Source: an uncultured Candidatus Saccharibacteria bacterium (GTDB lineage: Bacteria > Patescibacteriota > Saccharimonadia > Saccharimonadales > Saccharimonadaceae). From it: a DNA stretch of 64,000 bases. The stretch spans positions 152,647-216,646 of the forward strand of contig CAMZAD010000002.1 of NCBI GenBank assembly GCA_947304155.1. Direction: 5' to 3'. The notes below the pieces were generated by a model that ran no database searches, was not told the origin of the DNA, and worked only from the letters and a program-made list of their open reading frames with translations. The translations under genes and the position numbers were made by a program. This document shows, in pieces, positions 41,413 to 51,012 of this stretch (within the stretch, counting starts at the first letter, position 1; each line of letters opens with the position of its first letter).

Positions 41413-42057
41413 ATGGACGCAATTGAAAAGAAAATAAAAGGATTTCTCGGAGCCGCCTTTGGCACGACGCTCGTGATGATTTTGCTCGGCCTCATCTTTG
41501 TGATGTTCCCAGGATTGATGCTTAGCCTCATGCAAATCACAATTTCATTAGTATTAATCGCAATCGGTATTATCATGATTTCGCGCGATATGCAATCTGG
41601 CCGCGTCTTCAGTCTATTCTCAACTAGCTTGCTCGGAATCTTCCTAGTAATCATGGGTATCATTATTGCAATCTACCCACAAACCTTGAATGTTGTAACT
41701 ATCGCCTTTGGTGTCTACATGATTCTAAACTCCGTTATGCAACTCAATATTGCAAATAACATCAAGGGAACTAAGGCTTATAATGTCGCCCTTACAACTA
41801 ATATTATTGGTCTTCTCTGTGGTGTAATCATGATTATTCACCCAGGTGACACTAACGAAGCAATTGTCATAATTGCTGGCATCGTTCTAATTATCTATGG
41901 CGTCTCTGGATTTATTGATACATTTATCCTAAGAAACAAGATTAATGCCGCCAAAGAAAGTGTTAAAAACTCAAACGCTGGCGCCAAAAAAGACACAAAG
42001 AAAATGATTGAAAACGCAACTGAAGCTGAAGTTGTAGATAAAAAAGAAGAGAAATAA
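41413..42057 (+). CDS. DUF308/HdeD-like membrane protein
   Basis: Six TM pattern; AGGAG SD. Confidence 0.75.
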   Translation: MDAIEKKIKGFLGAAFGTTLVMILLGLIFVMFPGLMLSLMQITISLVLIAIGIIMISRDMQSGRVFSLFSTSLLGIFLVIMGIIIAIYPQTLNVVTIAFGVYMILNSVMQLNIANNIKGTKAYNVALTTNIIGLLCGVIMIIHPGDTNEAIVIIAGIVLIIYGVSGFIDTFILRNKINAAKESVKNSNAGAKKDTKKMIENATEAEVVDKKEEK

Positions 42058-42624
42058 TTAACGCCCGTATTTCTCGAACAATTCACGAAGTTTATCTTTG
42101 AGATATTCACGAATTTCATCAAGCGACAAACTAATCTCGCTACGATAGTATTTTCTAATAATCGCAATTGTACCATTAATCAAGAATAATAGCTCGATTT
42201 TCGCGTCCTTACTATTAACGCCATTTGCTCTCATGGCTTCAAGCACGCGCTCACTCATTTCGTTTTCAAGTTGACTAAGAAATGTGATAGATGCCTCGCT
42301 CGCAATCAACTCGCGGTAAATTGATTCCTGTTGAATAAAGAAAACGAAAACCTCATCAATATACTTCTCAACCAATTCAAAAGACGAGAGGGAAGCATAC
42401 TTTGAAAAAAGTTTTGACTCGATTTCACCTTGAAGCTCTGCGCCAACCTCGTGGATATTATTGTAATAATTATAAAAAGTACCGCGCGTAATTTCGGCAC
42501 GTTCTGCCAAGTCCGTTACGGTAATATTATTGATTGAACCACGCTCAGAAAGAAGCTCAGCAAAAGCCGCTTGAATTTTGCGGCGTTTCTTAGTAGTTGC
42601 ACGAGTATAAGACATTGAATTCAT
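42058..42624 (-). CDS. TetR family transcriptional regulator
   Basis: N-terminal HTH TVTDLAERAEITRGTFYNYYNN; start at 42624, 6 nt after minus-strand TATAAT. Confidence 0.87.
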   Translation of the reverse strand: MNSMSYTRATTKKRRKIQAAFAELLSERGSINNITVTDLAERAEITRGTFYNYYNNIHEVGAELQGEIESKLFSKYASLSSFELVEKYIDEVFVFFIQQESIYRELIASEASITFLSQLENEMSERVLEAMRANGVNSKDAKIELLFLINGTIAIIRKYYRSEISLSLDEIREYLKDKLRELFEKYGR

Positions 42625-42715
42625 GAATCTATTATAGCACAAAATATACAAAAAGTCAAGAAAGTGTCAAAAATTGAACAGAGTCTAATATTATTGTTCT
42701 TCAATTCAATAGAGA

Positions 42716-45700
42716 ATGAAGATACAATCTCCTAATATGCGAAAAATTACAGATTTCATTGTTGACCATTGTTATGTAATATTTGTAGTCTTTTTGGTGC
42801 TTACTGGAATTTGTGGAATTCTAGCTACAAAAGTTAGAATAAACAAAGATATCTACGCCTACATGCCGGCTGATTCTGAGACTTCAAAAGGCCTTAGTAT
42901 TATGAATAATGAATTTAATTATAGCGACACCAGTAGCTATAAAATGATGCTAGAAAATGTCCCAGCTGACCAGAAGATCAAAATTAAAGAATATATCGAA
43001 TCAGTCGAAGGAGTGAGCTCAGTTGATTATGACGAGAGTGAAAAATATAATCACGACGAGTATACACTTTATGAAATCAATGTTGATGCACCAGCTGATT
43101 CTGAAACTGCAGAACGTGTCTATAATACGATTCATGACAAATATAAAAAAGAATATGAAATTGCTGAGTCTGGTCAGATTCATGAGTTTAACGGTTCTGT
43201 AATTCAAATTCATATTACGGTTTTGGCCGTTGGTTTTGCGATGGTGATTTTGGTTTTGATGAGTAAATCTTGGGTTGAGCCATTTTTGTTCTTGTTTGCA
43301 ATTTTGCTTGCAGTTGTAGTGAATAAAGGCACGAATATAATCTTCCCAAGTGTTTCACATATTACCGATGCGATTGCCGCGATTCTCCAAATGGCACTTT
43401 CAATGGACTACGCAATCATGCTTTCAACTCGCTATCGCCAAGAAAAAGTTAAAAAAGATTGCCCAAATAACAAAACCGCAATGCGTCGTGCGATGCGTTA
43501 TTCGTTTGGTGCAATTTCTTCAAGTTCAATCACGACGGTTGTTGGTCTGATTGTTTTGATTTTTATGAGCTTCACGATTGGCCGCGATATGGGTCTCGTT
43601 CTAAGTAAAGGCGTGGTCTTAAGTCTTGTTTCAATTTTTACTTCACTTCCAGCTTTGCTTTTGATTTTTGATAAGGCAATTGAAAAGACCGCCAAAAGAA
43701 CCTTGAATTTGAAGTTAACATGGCTTGGTGAATGCGAATATAGCTTTCGTTTGATAGCCCTTCCAGTGTTCCTGTTTATCTTTATTGGTAGCTTCTTTTT
43801 GAAAGGTAATACAATAATCGATTACACTGCTTCACAGAATAATAAAATCAAAGATGTCTTTAGTGAGGCAAATCAAATGGCGCTCGTTTATGATAAAAAG
43901 ATGGACGAAGAAGTCACAGACTTTTGTAAGGAGTATGATGCTCGTAAAGATACGATTCGTGTGCTTTGCTATGGTAATACTATTAATGAGCAAGAAAAAT
44001 ACAATGAAATCGTTCCAAAAATGAACGAGATTAGCGAAGATGAGAAAGTTGATACTGAGGATTATTTGATTAAAACTTTGTACTATCACTACTATCGCAA
44101 TGTTGACGCACATCAAATTGAGCTTGACGATTTTGTAACTTTTTTGCAACGTGATGTTTTTCCAAATAGTAATTTCAAAGATGAAATTGACGGTGATACA
44201 GTTTCAAAAGTAAATCGTCTTTCAAACTTTACCAATCAAAAGAAAGTAAACCAACTTCGCACAAAGAAGGAAATTGCAAGTATTCTTGGTGTTTCTGAAT
44301 CAAAGCTCGACGATGTGTTTGTTTTGTACTTTTCAGAGCAAGACATTAAAACGAAATTAACATTTTATGATTTTTCTGAATTTGTTAAAAATGAAGTCTT
44401 AACAAATAAAGAATATTCGTCAATGGTTTCAAATGCGCAGCGTGAAGATCTTGCGAAGTTGAACACTTTCAGTAATAGTAAAATTACAAATTCTGCAAAA
44501 AATTCTAGCGAGCTTTCAAATATTTTTGGTATTGATAAATCAACAATCGAAAAGATTTTAGTTTACTATAACTACACTACAACAAGCACTCCAACGATTT
44601 TCGCGAGTGTTGATGAACTTGTTGAGTTTGCTTTAAATAATGAAAATGTTATTGAAGAATCTGGGCTTAGCGACGAGCAAATTTCGAACATTAAAGCGCA
44701 AGTAAATACTGCCCGTGCTGAAATTAAAAATGCAAAAAATAGTGTCGATTCAAATTATGAAAAAATCGAAAACGCACTCGACAAATTTGCTGAAGAACAT
44801 GAAGATAAAAAAACAGAAGTTGAAGAACTAAAGTTAAAACTTAAAAATGGAATTAGTGTCGCAGAAGCAATTTTGAATAAAAAATATTCATATTCCGATG
44901 TTGAAAATATTGCAGGAAAAATCAATAGCGCACTTGAAGATGCAAAGTCGAAATTGAATGAAATTTCAAATTCAGAATTACTAAATAATCTTGATGCTGG
45001 AACCAAGAATGAAATATTAAATCTTATTGGTAACGCAGAGCAGATCATTGATTCTGCGCGCGAAAAAGTTTCACTAGATCTTCTCCCAAAGCTCAAGAGT
45101 ATCTACAAATTATACCAAGCTGAGACTACTGCAAACTCCACAAAAGTAACACCAAAGAACTTGGTCGATTTCTTATTAAGCCACGCAAATGACGATAAAA
45201 TGAAAGACGCTATGACAAGCGATGTAATTGCGCGTTTGAAACAAGCTCAATTTATCATGAACAACCAATCAGAAAAATTTACGTCAAACGCGCTTGCAAG
45301 TACACTTGGTATTGATAACGAAAAAAATAAACTAGTTTATGCGCTTTATGAATATCGCCACGTCAACAACAACCCAAGGATTTCACTTAAAACTTTAATA
45401 AATTTCATTGAAGAAAATGTTTTGCCAAACGAAGATTATGCGAGCCGTCTCAGCGAAGATCAACAAATTCAATTGAAGACAATTGCAAAATTAATGCACG
45501 CTGCCGAGAACGGCGTAGCCTATAATTACGACTCACTCTATCGCGTAATTTTGCCACTTTCAAATAATATAGACAAGAACAAAATTTTCCTAGCATATTT
45601 GTATAACGGCTCACTTTATGACTATGATGAGAATTGGACTTTGACAATTGAACAGTTCGTGAATTTTTTGAATGATAAAGTCCTTCCGGATTCTCGTTTT

Positions 45701-46450
45701 AAAGCTCGTATTAATGATGAAACAGAGAACAAAATTAAAGATGGACATCAAAAAATTAGCGAAGCCAAGGAACTTTTGGTTGGTCCGAAACACTACCGCG
45801 CGTTGATTGAAACCGCGCTTCCAGTTGAAGGAAATGAAACCTTTGATTTTATTCGTGGTATTAAAGAAAAACTTGGTCCAAAAAATAAAATTGATTATTT
45901 CTTGGTTGGTGATTCCGCAATGGCTTATGAAATGTCACAGTCATTTAGCGGTGAAATGGATTTTATCACTGTCCTAACGATGCTCGCAATTTTTGCCGTT
46001 GTTGTTTGTACATTTAAATCGATTTTCGTTTCAATGCTTCTCGTGCTCGTAATTCAATGTGCAGTCTATATTGTCATGGCATATCTCTCACTTACTGGCT
46101 CGAGTATCTACTTTATTGCCTTAATTATCGTTCAGGCAATCTTGATGGGTGCAACAATCGACTATGCAATTTTGTTTACTTCATATTACATTGAGAATCG
46201 CAATTACTTTAAATTAAGCGTTCGCGATGCAATTAAAAACACTTACCAAAAATCAATCATTGCAATTCTTACATCTGCTTCGATTTTGATTATCGTTACA
46301 GCTGTAGTTGGAAACTTTACATCTGCAATTGCTGGTAAAATTTGCCAGTCAATTTCGCTTGGTACATTCTGTGCAACCACCATCATTTTAATTCTTCTTC
46401 CAGCACTTCTTGCAACGCTTGATAAGTTTATTATTAAAAAACACGATTAA
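42716..46450 (+). CDS. MMPL/RND-type exporter with large extracytoplasmic insertion
   Basis: Two MMPL halves (LSMDYAIMLSTRYRQE; MGATIDYAILFTSYYIENRN). Confidence 0.88.
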   Translation: MKIQSPNMRKITDFIVDHCYVIFVVFLVLTGICGILATKVRINKDIYAYMPADSETSKGLSIMNNEFNYSDTSSYKMMLENVPADQKIKIKEYIESVEGVSSVDYDESEKYNHDEYTLYEINVDAPADSETAERVYNTIHDKYKKEYEIAESGQIHEFNGSVIQIHITVLAVGFAMVILVLMSKSWVEPFLFLFAILLAVVVNKGTNIIFPSVSHITDAIAAILQMALSMDYAIMLSTRYRQEKVKKDCPNNKTAMRRAMRYSFGAISSSSITTVVGLIVLIFMSFTIGRDMGLVLSKGVVLSLVSIFTSLPALLLIFDKAIEKTAKRTLNLKLTWLGECEYSFRLIALPVFLFIFIGSFFLKGNTIIDYTASQNNKIKDVFSEANQMALVYDKKMDEEVTDFCKEYDARKDTIRVLCYGNTINEQEKYNEIVPKMNEISEDEKVDTEDYLIKTLYYHYYRNVDAHQIELDDFVTFLQRDVFPNSNFKDEIDGDTVSKVNRLSNFTNQKKVNQLRTKKEIASILGVSESKLDDVFVLYFSEQDIKTKLTFYDFSEFVKNEVLTNKEYSSMVSNAQREDLAKLNTFSNSKITNSAKNSSELSNIFGIDKSTIEKILVYYNYTTTSTPTIFASVDELVEFALNNENVIEESGLSDEQISNIKAQVNTARAEIKNAKNSVDSNYEKIENALDKFAEEHEDKKTEVEELKLKLKNGISVAEAILNKKYSYSDVENIAGKINSALEDAKSKLNEISNSELLNNLDAGTKNEILNLIGNAEQIIDSAREKVSLDLLPKLKSIYKLYQAETTANSTKVTPKNLVDFLLSHANDDKMKDAMTSDVIARLKQAQFIMNNQSEKFTSNALASTLGIDNEKNKLVYALYEYRHVNNNPRISLKTLINFIEENVLPNEDYASRLSEDQQIQLKTIAKLMHAAENGVAYNYDSLYRVILPLSNNIDKNKIFLAYLYNGSLYDYDENWTLTIEQFVNFLNDKVLPDSRFKARINDETENKIKDGHQKISEAKELLVGPKHYRALIETALPVEGNETFDFIRGIKEKLGPKNKIDYFLVGDSAMAYEMSQSFSGEMDFITVLTMLAIFAVVVCTFKSIFVSMLLVLVIQCAVYIVMAYLSLTGSSIYFIALIIVQAILMGATIDYAILFTSYYIENRNYFKLSVRDAIKNTYQKSIIAILTSASILIIVTAVVGNFTSAIAGKICQSISLGTFCATTIILILLPALLATLDKFIIKKHD
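44110..45840 (+). repeat. Degenerate ~75-80 aa repeats coded within the MMPL gene, interrupted by a coiled coil
   Basis: DFVTFLQRDVFPNSNF, LINFIEENVLPNEDY, QFVNFLNDKVLPDSRF and similar, each followed by an LGI/VxxxKxxxxxxY segment. Confidence 0.65.
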
Positions 46451-46479
46451 CTCAACTTACGTCGAGATATTTTCATAGT

Positions 46480-46508
46480 TGGTGAGTCGGGAGGGACTTG
46501 AACCCTCG
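46480..46508. repeat. 29-nt partial duplicate of the tRNA-Lys 3' end
   Basis: TGGTGAGTCGGGAGGGACTTGAACCCTCG identical to 46559-46587. Confidence 0.92.
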
Positions 46509-46546
46509 TTTACCCCTTGGGACGTTCCGAGGGTTCAAGTTTTTTT
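46497..46546 (+). terminator. Terminator built from tRNA T-arm sequence
   Basis: CTTGAACCCTCG (46497-46508) / CGAGGGTTCAAG (46528-46539) then T7. Confidence 0.8.
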
Positions 46547-46558
46547 GACATAAAAAAA

Positions 46559-46635
46559 TGGTGAGTCGGGAGGGACTTGAACCCTCGACACCGGGCTTAA
46601 AAGGCCCGTGCTCTAACCAGCTGAGCTACCGACCC
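46559..46635 (-). tRNA. tRNA-Lys (TTT)
   Basis: GGGTCGG/CCGACTC acceptor, loop CTTTTAA, CCA encoded. Confidence 0.93.
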
Positions 46636-46711
46636 AAATTGGTACTATCATATTATACGCTATTATTGTAAAAAAATCAAGTATTTTAAAAAATGTGATA
46701 TTATAAAGCTA

Positions 46712-47542
46712 ATGAATGATAAAGATATTCAGCTTAGAATCTTGTGTGAAATCGCTAAGGAAAGTGGGCTCGAACTCTGTCGCTTAGTGGATGATGTTTA
46801 TAGATTAAAACGTGGAAATAAGAAGTTTTATATCAGAGGCCGCGACTTTAGCTTAAACTCGGCCTTGTCGTATCATTTTTGTAGAAATAAAGGCATTACT
46901 TATGAGATTTTAAAGGACAATAAAATCCCGGCTGTCCCTCATTACGAAATCTATCAACCTTTGTATTATGCATACTATGGTGACCAGAGAAAACGTAATA
47001 AAAGGCGCGTAAAACTAATCATTAAAAAAGAACATTTACCAATTGTTGTGAAGCCAGCAAGAGGATGTAGTGGTCAAGGTGTTGGTCTTTATAAGTCAAA
47101 GCGCAAAATTATGAAGGCCGCTAAAAAACTTTTTGTTACAGAAAAAGAAGTTGTTTTAAGCCCATATCGCAAAATTGAGCACGAATATCGTGTAATTATG
47201 TTAAACGGCAAACCAGAACTTATCTTCGACAAGATTAAGCCAGTGATGCTTAAAAAACGCCACATGGAATTTAGAAATTTGGCCTATGGTGCTGACGTTG
47301 AAGTTGTTGACGAAAAAGATGAACGCTATGATAAAATCGCTCAGCTCGCTAAACGTAGCTACAAGTGTATTGGCTTTGAATTTGCCAGTGTTGATGTGAT
47401 TGATACTGAGGAACATGGCCTTGAGATTTTGGAAATCAATTCTAGTGTCTGTATGAGCCACTTTGCTGCAAAACGTCCAGAGTATTACCAAACCGCAAAA
47501 CAGATTTATAAAAAGGCTCTCAAAAAAGCTCTAAAAGGCTAG
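46712..47542 (+). CDS. ATP-grasp domain protein
   Basis: PIVVKPARGCSGQGVGLY; LEILEINSSVCMSHF. Confidence 0.75.
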   Translation: MNDKDIQLRILCEIAKESGLELCRLVDDVYRLKRGNKKFYIRGRDFSLNSALSYHFCRNKGITYEILKDNKIPAVPHYEIYQPLYYAYYGDQRKRNKRRVKLIIKKEHLPIVVKPARGCSGQGVGLYKSKRKIMKAAKKLFVTEKEVVLSPYRKIEHEYRVIMLNGKPELIFDKIKPVMLKKRHMEFRNLAYGADVEVVDEKDERYDKIAQLAKRSYKCIGFEFASVDVIDTEEHGLEILEINSSVCMSHFAAKRPEYYQTAKQIYKKALKKALKG

Positions 47543-47619
47543 CTTTACCTCTTGTAAAAATGCTTATTTTATGGTATAATCAACCAAGATTTTTTTATTA
47601 ATCAAATTTATGGAGTAGT

Positions 47620-49455
47620 ATGGATCAGAATAAAATCCGTAATGTTGCTATTATTGCTCACGTCGACCATGGTAAGACGACTCTTGTTGATGCACTTTTG
47701 AAGCAATCCCACACTTTCCGTGATAACCAGGCTGAAATGAGCCAAACTCTTATCATGGACTCAATGGACCAAGAGCATGAGCGCGGCATTACAATCACCG
47801 CAAAACAAACCGCTGTCTATTATGATGGCTACAAAATTAATATTATTGATACCCCAGGCCACGCCGATTTCTCTGGTGAGGTTGAACGCACACTCAACAT
47901 GGCTGATGGTGTAATCCTTATCGTTGACGCTCAAGAGGGCCCAATGCCACAGACTAAATTCGTGCTTCAAAAGGCACTCAGCCTTCATTTGAAGCCAGTA
48001 GTTGTGATTAATAAAATTGATAAGCCTGCTGCACGTATTTCTGAGGTTGAATCTGAAATTGCTGACCTCTTCCTCGAGCTCGCAACTGACGAATCACAAC
48101 TTAGCTACCCAATTTACTATGCTGTTGCTCGCGATGGCAAAGCTGGTAAAACTACCGACCTTGATGATGATCTCCATGTGATTTTTGAATCAATCATCAA
48201 CGATATTCCTGCTCCAAAAATTGATGAAAACGAAGGCAAAGGCGCACAACTTCTCGTTGCTGCACTTGCTGCTGATAACTATCTTGGTAAATATGCCATC
48301 GGTAAAATCCATCGTGGCAAACTCAAACACGGCGAAACCATTCGCGTGCTTAAAACTGAATTTGAAAATGGTGAACCAAAAATCACCTCAAAAATGGCTA
48401 AAATTGATAAAATCTTCACCTATCGTGGCCTCGCAAAAGAGGAAGTTCAAGAAGCTTTTGCTGGCGACATTGTTGCTCTTACTGGTGTTTCTGATGTAAA
48501 CATTGGTGACACCATTGCTAGTGGCGATAATCCAGAAGCTCTCCCAACTATCGAGCTTGAGCCACCAACGCTTTCAATTTACATTGGTCCAAACACTTCA
48601 CCACTAAAAGGTAAAGAAGGTGAATTTACTACTTCACGTCAAATCGCTGAGCGTCTTGAAAAGGAGCTTGAAACTAACATCGCTCTTAAGATTCAACCAG
48701 ACGGTCTTGGCTATAAAGTCTCTGGTCGTGGCGAGCTTCACCTTTCAGTCTTGATTGAAACTATGCGCCGTGAAGGTTACGAACTTGAAGCTGGTCGTCC
48801 AGAAGTGGTTTATAAAGAAATTGATGGCGTAAAATGTGAGCCAATCGAGGAACTTACAATTGAAGTTGATTCTGAATACGTTGGCCCAGTTTCTCAGGAA
48901 ATGGGTATCAGAAAAGCTGATATGAAGTCCCAAGAACTTACTACTACCGGCTCAACTCGCTTTACTTATGAAATTACCACTGCTGCACTCATTGGTCTTC
49001 GCAATAATCTCCTTACTGCTACAAAAGGTACTGTGATTATGAGCTCAATTCCAAAGGGCTACAAACCAGCAGATTCAAAGTACAAGCCAGAACGTAATGG
49101 CGCCTTGATCAGCTTTGAAACTGGCACTTCAACTGCTTATGCACTTGATGCTGCACAAGCTCGTGGCGTACTCTTCATTCCACCACAAGCCGCAGTTTAC
49201 CAAGGTATGATTGTTGGTCTTTCAAACAAGAAAGATGACATTGATATTAATATTTGCCGTGAGAAGCAACTTACTAACATGCGTACCCACGCTTCTGATG
49301 GCGCAATCCAACTTACACCATACACCCAGCTCAGCCTTGAACAATGTCTTGACTTCTTGCTTGACGACGAACTTCTTGAAGTTACACCAAAGAATCTTCG
49401 CCTCAGGAAACGTCAACTCGACCCAATCAAAAGAAAAAGGGAAAACCGCGCTTAA
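47620..49455 (+). CDS. typA: Translational GTPase TypA/BipA
   Basis: RNVAIIAHVDHGKTTLVDALLKQS; ERGITITAKQTAV. Confidence 0.97.
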   Translation: MDQNKIRNVAIIAHVDHGKTTLVDALLKQSHTFRDNQAEMSQTLIMDSMDQEHERGITITAKQTAVYYDGYKINIIDTPGHADFSGEVERTLNMADGVILIVDAQEGPMPQTKFVLQKALSLHLKPVVVINKIDKPAARISEVESEIADLFLELATDESQLSYPIYYAVARDGKAGKTTDLDDDLHVIFESIINDIPAPKIDENEGKGAQLLVAALAADNYLGKYAIGKIHRGKLKHGETIRVLKTEFENGEPKITSKMAKIDKIFTYRGLAKEEVQEAFAGDIVALTGVSDVNIGDTIASGDNPEALPTIELEPPTLSIYIGPNTSPLKGKEGEFTTSRQIAERLEKELETNIALKIQPDGLGYKVSGRGELHLSVLIETMRREGYELEAGRPEVVYKEIDGVKCEPIEELTIEVDSEYVGPVSQEMGIRKADMKSQELTTTGSTRFTYEITTAALIGLRNNLLTATKGTVIMSSIPKGYKPADSKYKPERNGALISFETGTSTAYALDAAQARGVLFIPPQAAVYQGMIVGLSNKKDDIDINICREKQLTNMRTHASDGAIQLTPYTQLSLEQCLDFLLDDELLEVTPKNLRLRKRQLDPIKRKRENRA

Positions 49456-49462
49456 AACCTTA

Positions 49463-49491
49463 AAGAGAGTCTTCACGGGCTCTCTTTTTGT
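49463..49491 (+). terminator. Rho-independent terminator
   Basis: AAAGAGAG..GCTCTCTTTTT. Confidence 0.8.
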
Positions 49492-49546
49492 TGACTATAA
49501 AGAGACGCTTATGCTAAAATTAAACTAAATTTAGGAAACATTTATA

Positions 49547-51010
49547 ATGAAGACTTGCATAAAAAATAGTAGCATAAGTAAGCTTGCTGTTTTTTCGGGC
49601 TCACTGCTTGCTGCAACCTCTGCTGTTATGTTTCTTGCTCCAGTTATTAGGACTAATGCTGCCGAAGAATCCGTTGATGTTACGGTAAATGTTAATCCAA
49701 TCGTCTCACTCTCTCTTGATAAAAGTGCCCTAAATTTTAATATTACTCCAACTTCAACTGGCGTCTTTGACTCTGGCTCCATCATAGCAATCGTAGACAC
49801 AAACAGCACTGGTGGATACGAACTCTACTTCTCCTCTGAGGACAGTTCTACTGCCATGACGAGTTTAGTTTCCGAGTCTACGATTGCTTCAGACTTTAAC
49901 TCTGCCGTAACAAGTTCATCTATGCTTGCAAATAAATGGGGCTATTCAACCGATGCTACAAATTTCAATAGGGTTCCAGCCCTCGCAGACCAAGTAAAAA
50001 TCAAAGACTTAAATCACTTCCCGACTAGTTCAGAGAAAGATACTACAGTAACTATTGGCACAAAAATTGATAGCTCACTTCCATCTGGTGCTTATTCTAA
50101 GAAGGTAGTCTTCTCGGCTATTGCTCACCCAAGCTTAATCCCGACTCTACATACCATTACAACCATGCAGCAGATGACTCCAGAAATCTGTGCTAATACT
50201 ACTAAGCCAAAAAATACTGTGACTGCTTTGGACTGGGATGGCACATATCATGGTGACAACAATTATGTTCCAAGAAATAGCTTACAAGACACCCGTGATG
50301 GTAAGTATTACCTTGTTTCAAAACTCGCAGACGGTAACTGCTGGATGAGTCAAAACCTTGAATTGATGCTCGATTCAACTAAGGCTCTCACGAATGAGAG
50401 GACAGACCTGAACACTAAAACGTCGTGGACCCCAGAAAATTCAACCTTTACTGAAGTCCCAACTACGAGTACTTGGCCGGCTGATAACGAAGCTGCTTCC
50501 TCTGCAGCCTATTCATATTATCCAATCGCCTCAAATCGATATTTCCAAGGTGGAACAACAAGAACCAGTACTCCAACCGACTCTGGTGTTGAATATGACT
50601 GGGAAAAAGCTGGTATCTACTATAACTGGTACTCTGCTACAGCTGGAAGTGGCACCTATGCTATGACAAGTGGCAACGCAGAAGACTCCATCTGCCCTAA
50701 AGGCTGGATGCTTCCGCTTGGTACAACGGAAAATAAAAGCCTCTATAACCTCGTACCTGGAAAATATGGCAGCCAAAAAATGACAAGCTCGCCAGTTAAT
50801 TTCCTTTATGCCGGCTACTACCTTAATTATAATGGTGCTAATGGCTTTATGGTTTATTCGTCTATGTCGCATGTGGATGGACGCCTTTGGTCTTCGACTG
50901 TCTACTCGCAGATTCTCGCATACGATCTGGGCTTCTATCCTAAAGATAATGTTCAACAATACGAAAGTGGTAAAAGCTACGGCTTTAATGTGCGTTGTGT
51001 AGCAAGGTAA
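49547..51010 (+). CDS. Secreted FISUMP-type surface protein, tandem copy 1
   Basis: Signal peptide; DTRDGKYYLVSKLADGNCWMSQNLELMLDS; CPKGWMLPLGTT; ends RCVAR. Confidence 0.83.
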   Translation: MKTCIKNSSISKLAVFSGSLLAATSAVMFLAPVIRTNAAEESVDVTVNVNPIVSLSLDKSALNFNITPTSTGVFDSGSIIAIVDTNSTGGYELYFSSEDSSTAMTSLVSESTIASDFNSAVTSSSMLANKWGYSTDATNFNRVPALADQVKIKDLNHFPTSSEKDTTVTIGTKIDSSLPSGAYSKKVVFSAIAHPSLIPTLHTITTMQQMTPEICANTTKPKNTVTALDWDGTYHGDNNYVPRNSLQDTRDGKYYLVSKLADGNCWMSQNLELMLDSTKALTNERTDLNTKTSWTPENSTFTEVPTTSTWPADNEAASSAAYSYYPIASNRYFQGGTTRTSTPTDSGVEYDWEKAGIYYNWYSATAGSGTYAMTSGNAEDSICPKGWMLPLGTTENKSLYNLVPGKYGSQKMTSSPVNFLYAGYYLNYNGANGFMVYSSMSHVDGRLWSSTVYSQILAYDLGFYPKDNVQQYESGKSYGFNVRCVAR

Positions 51011-51012
51011 AA

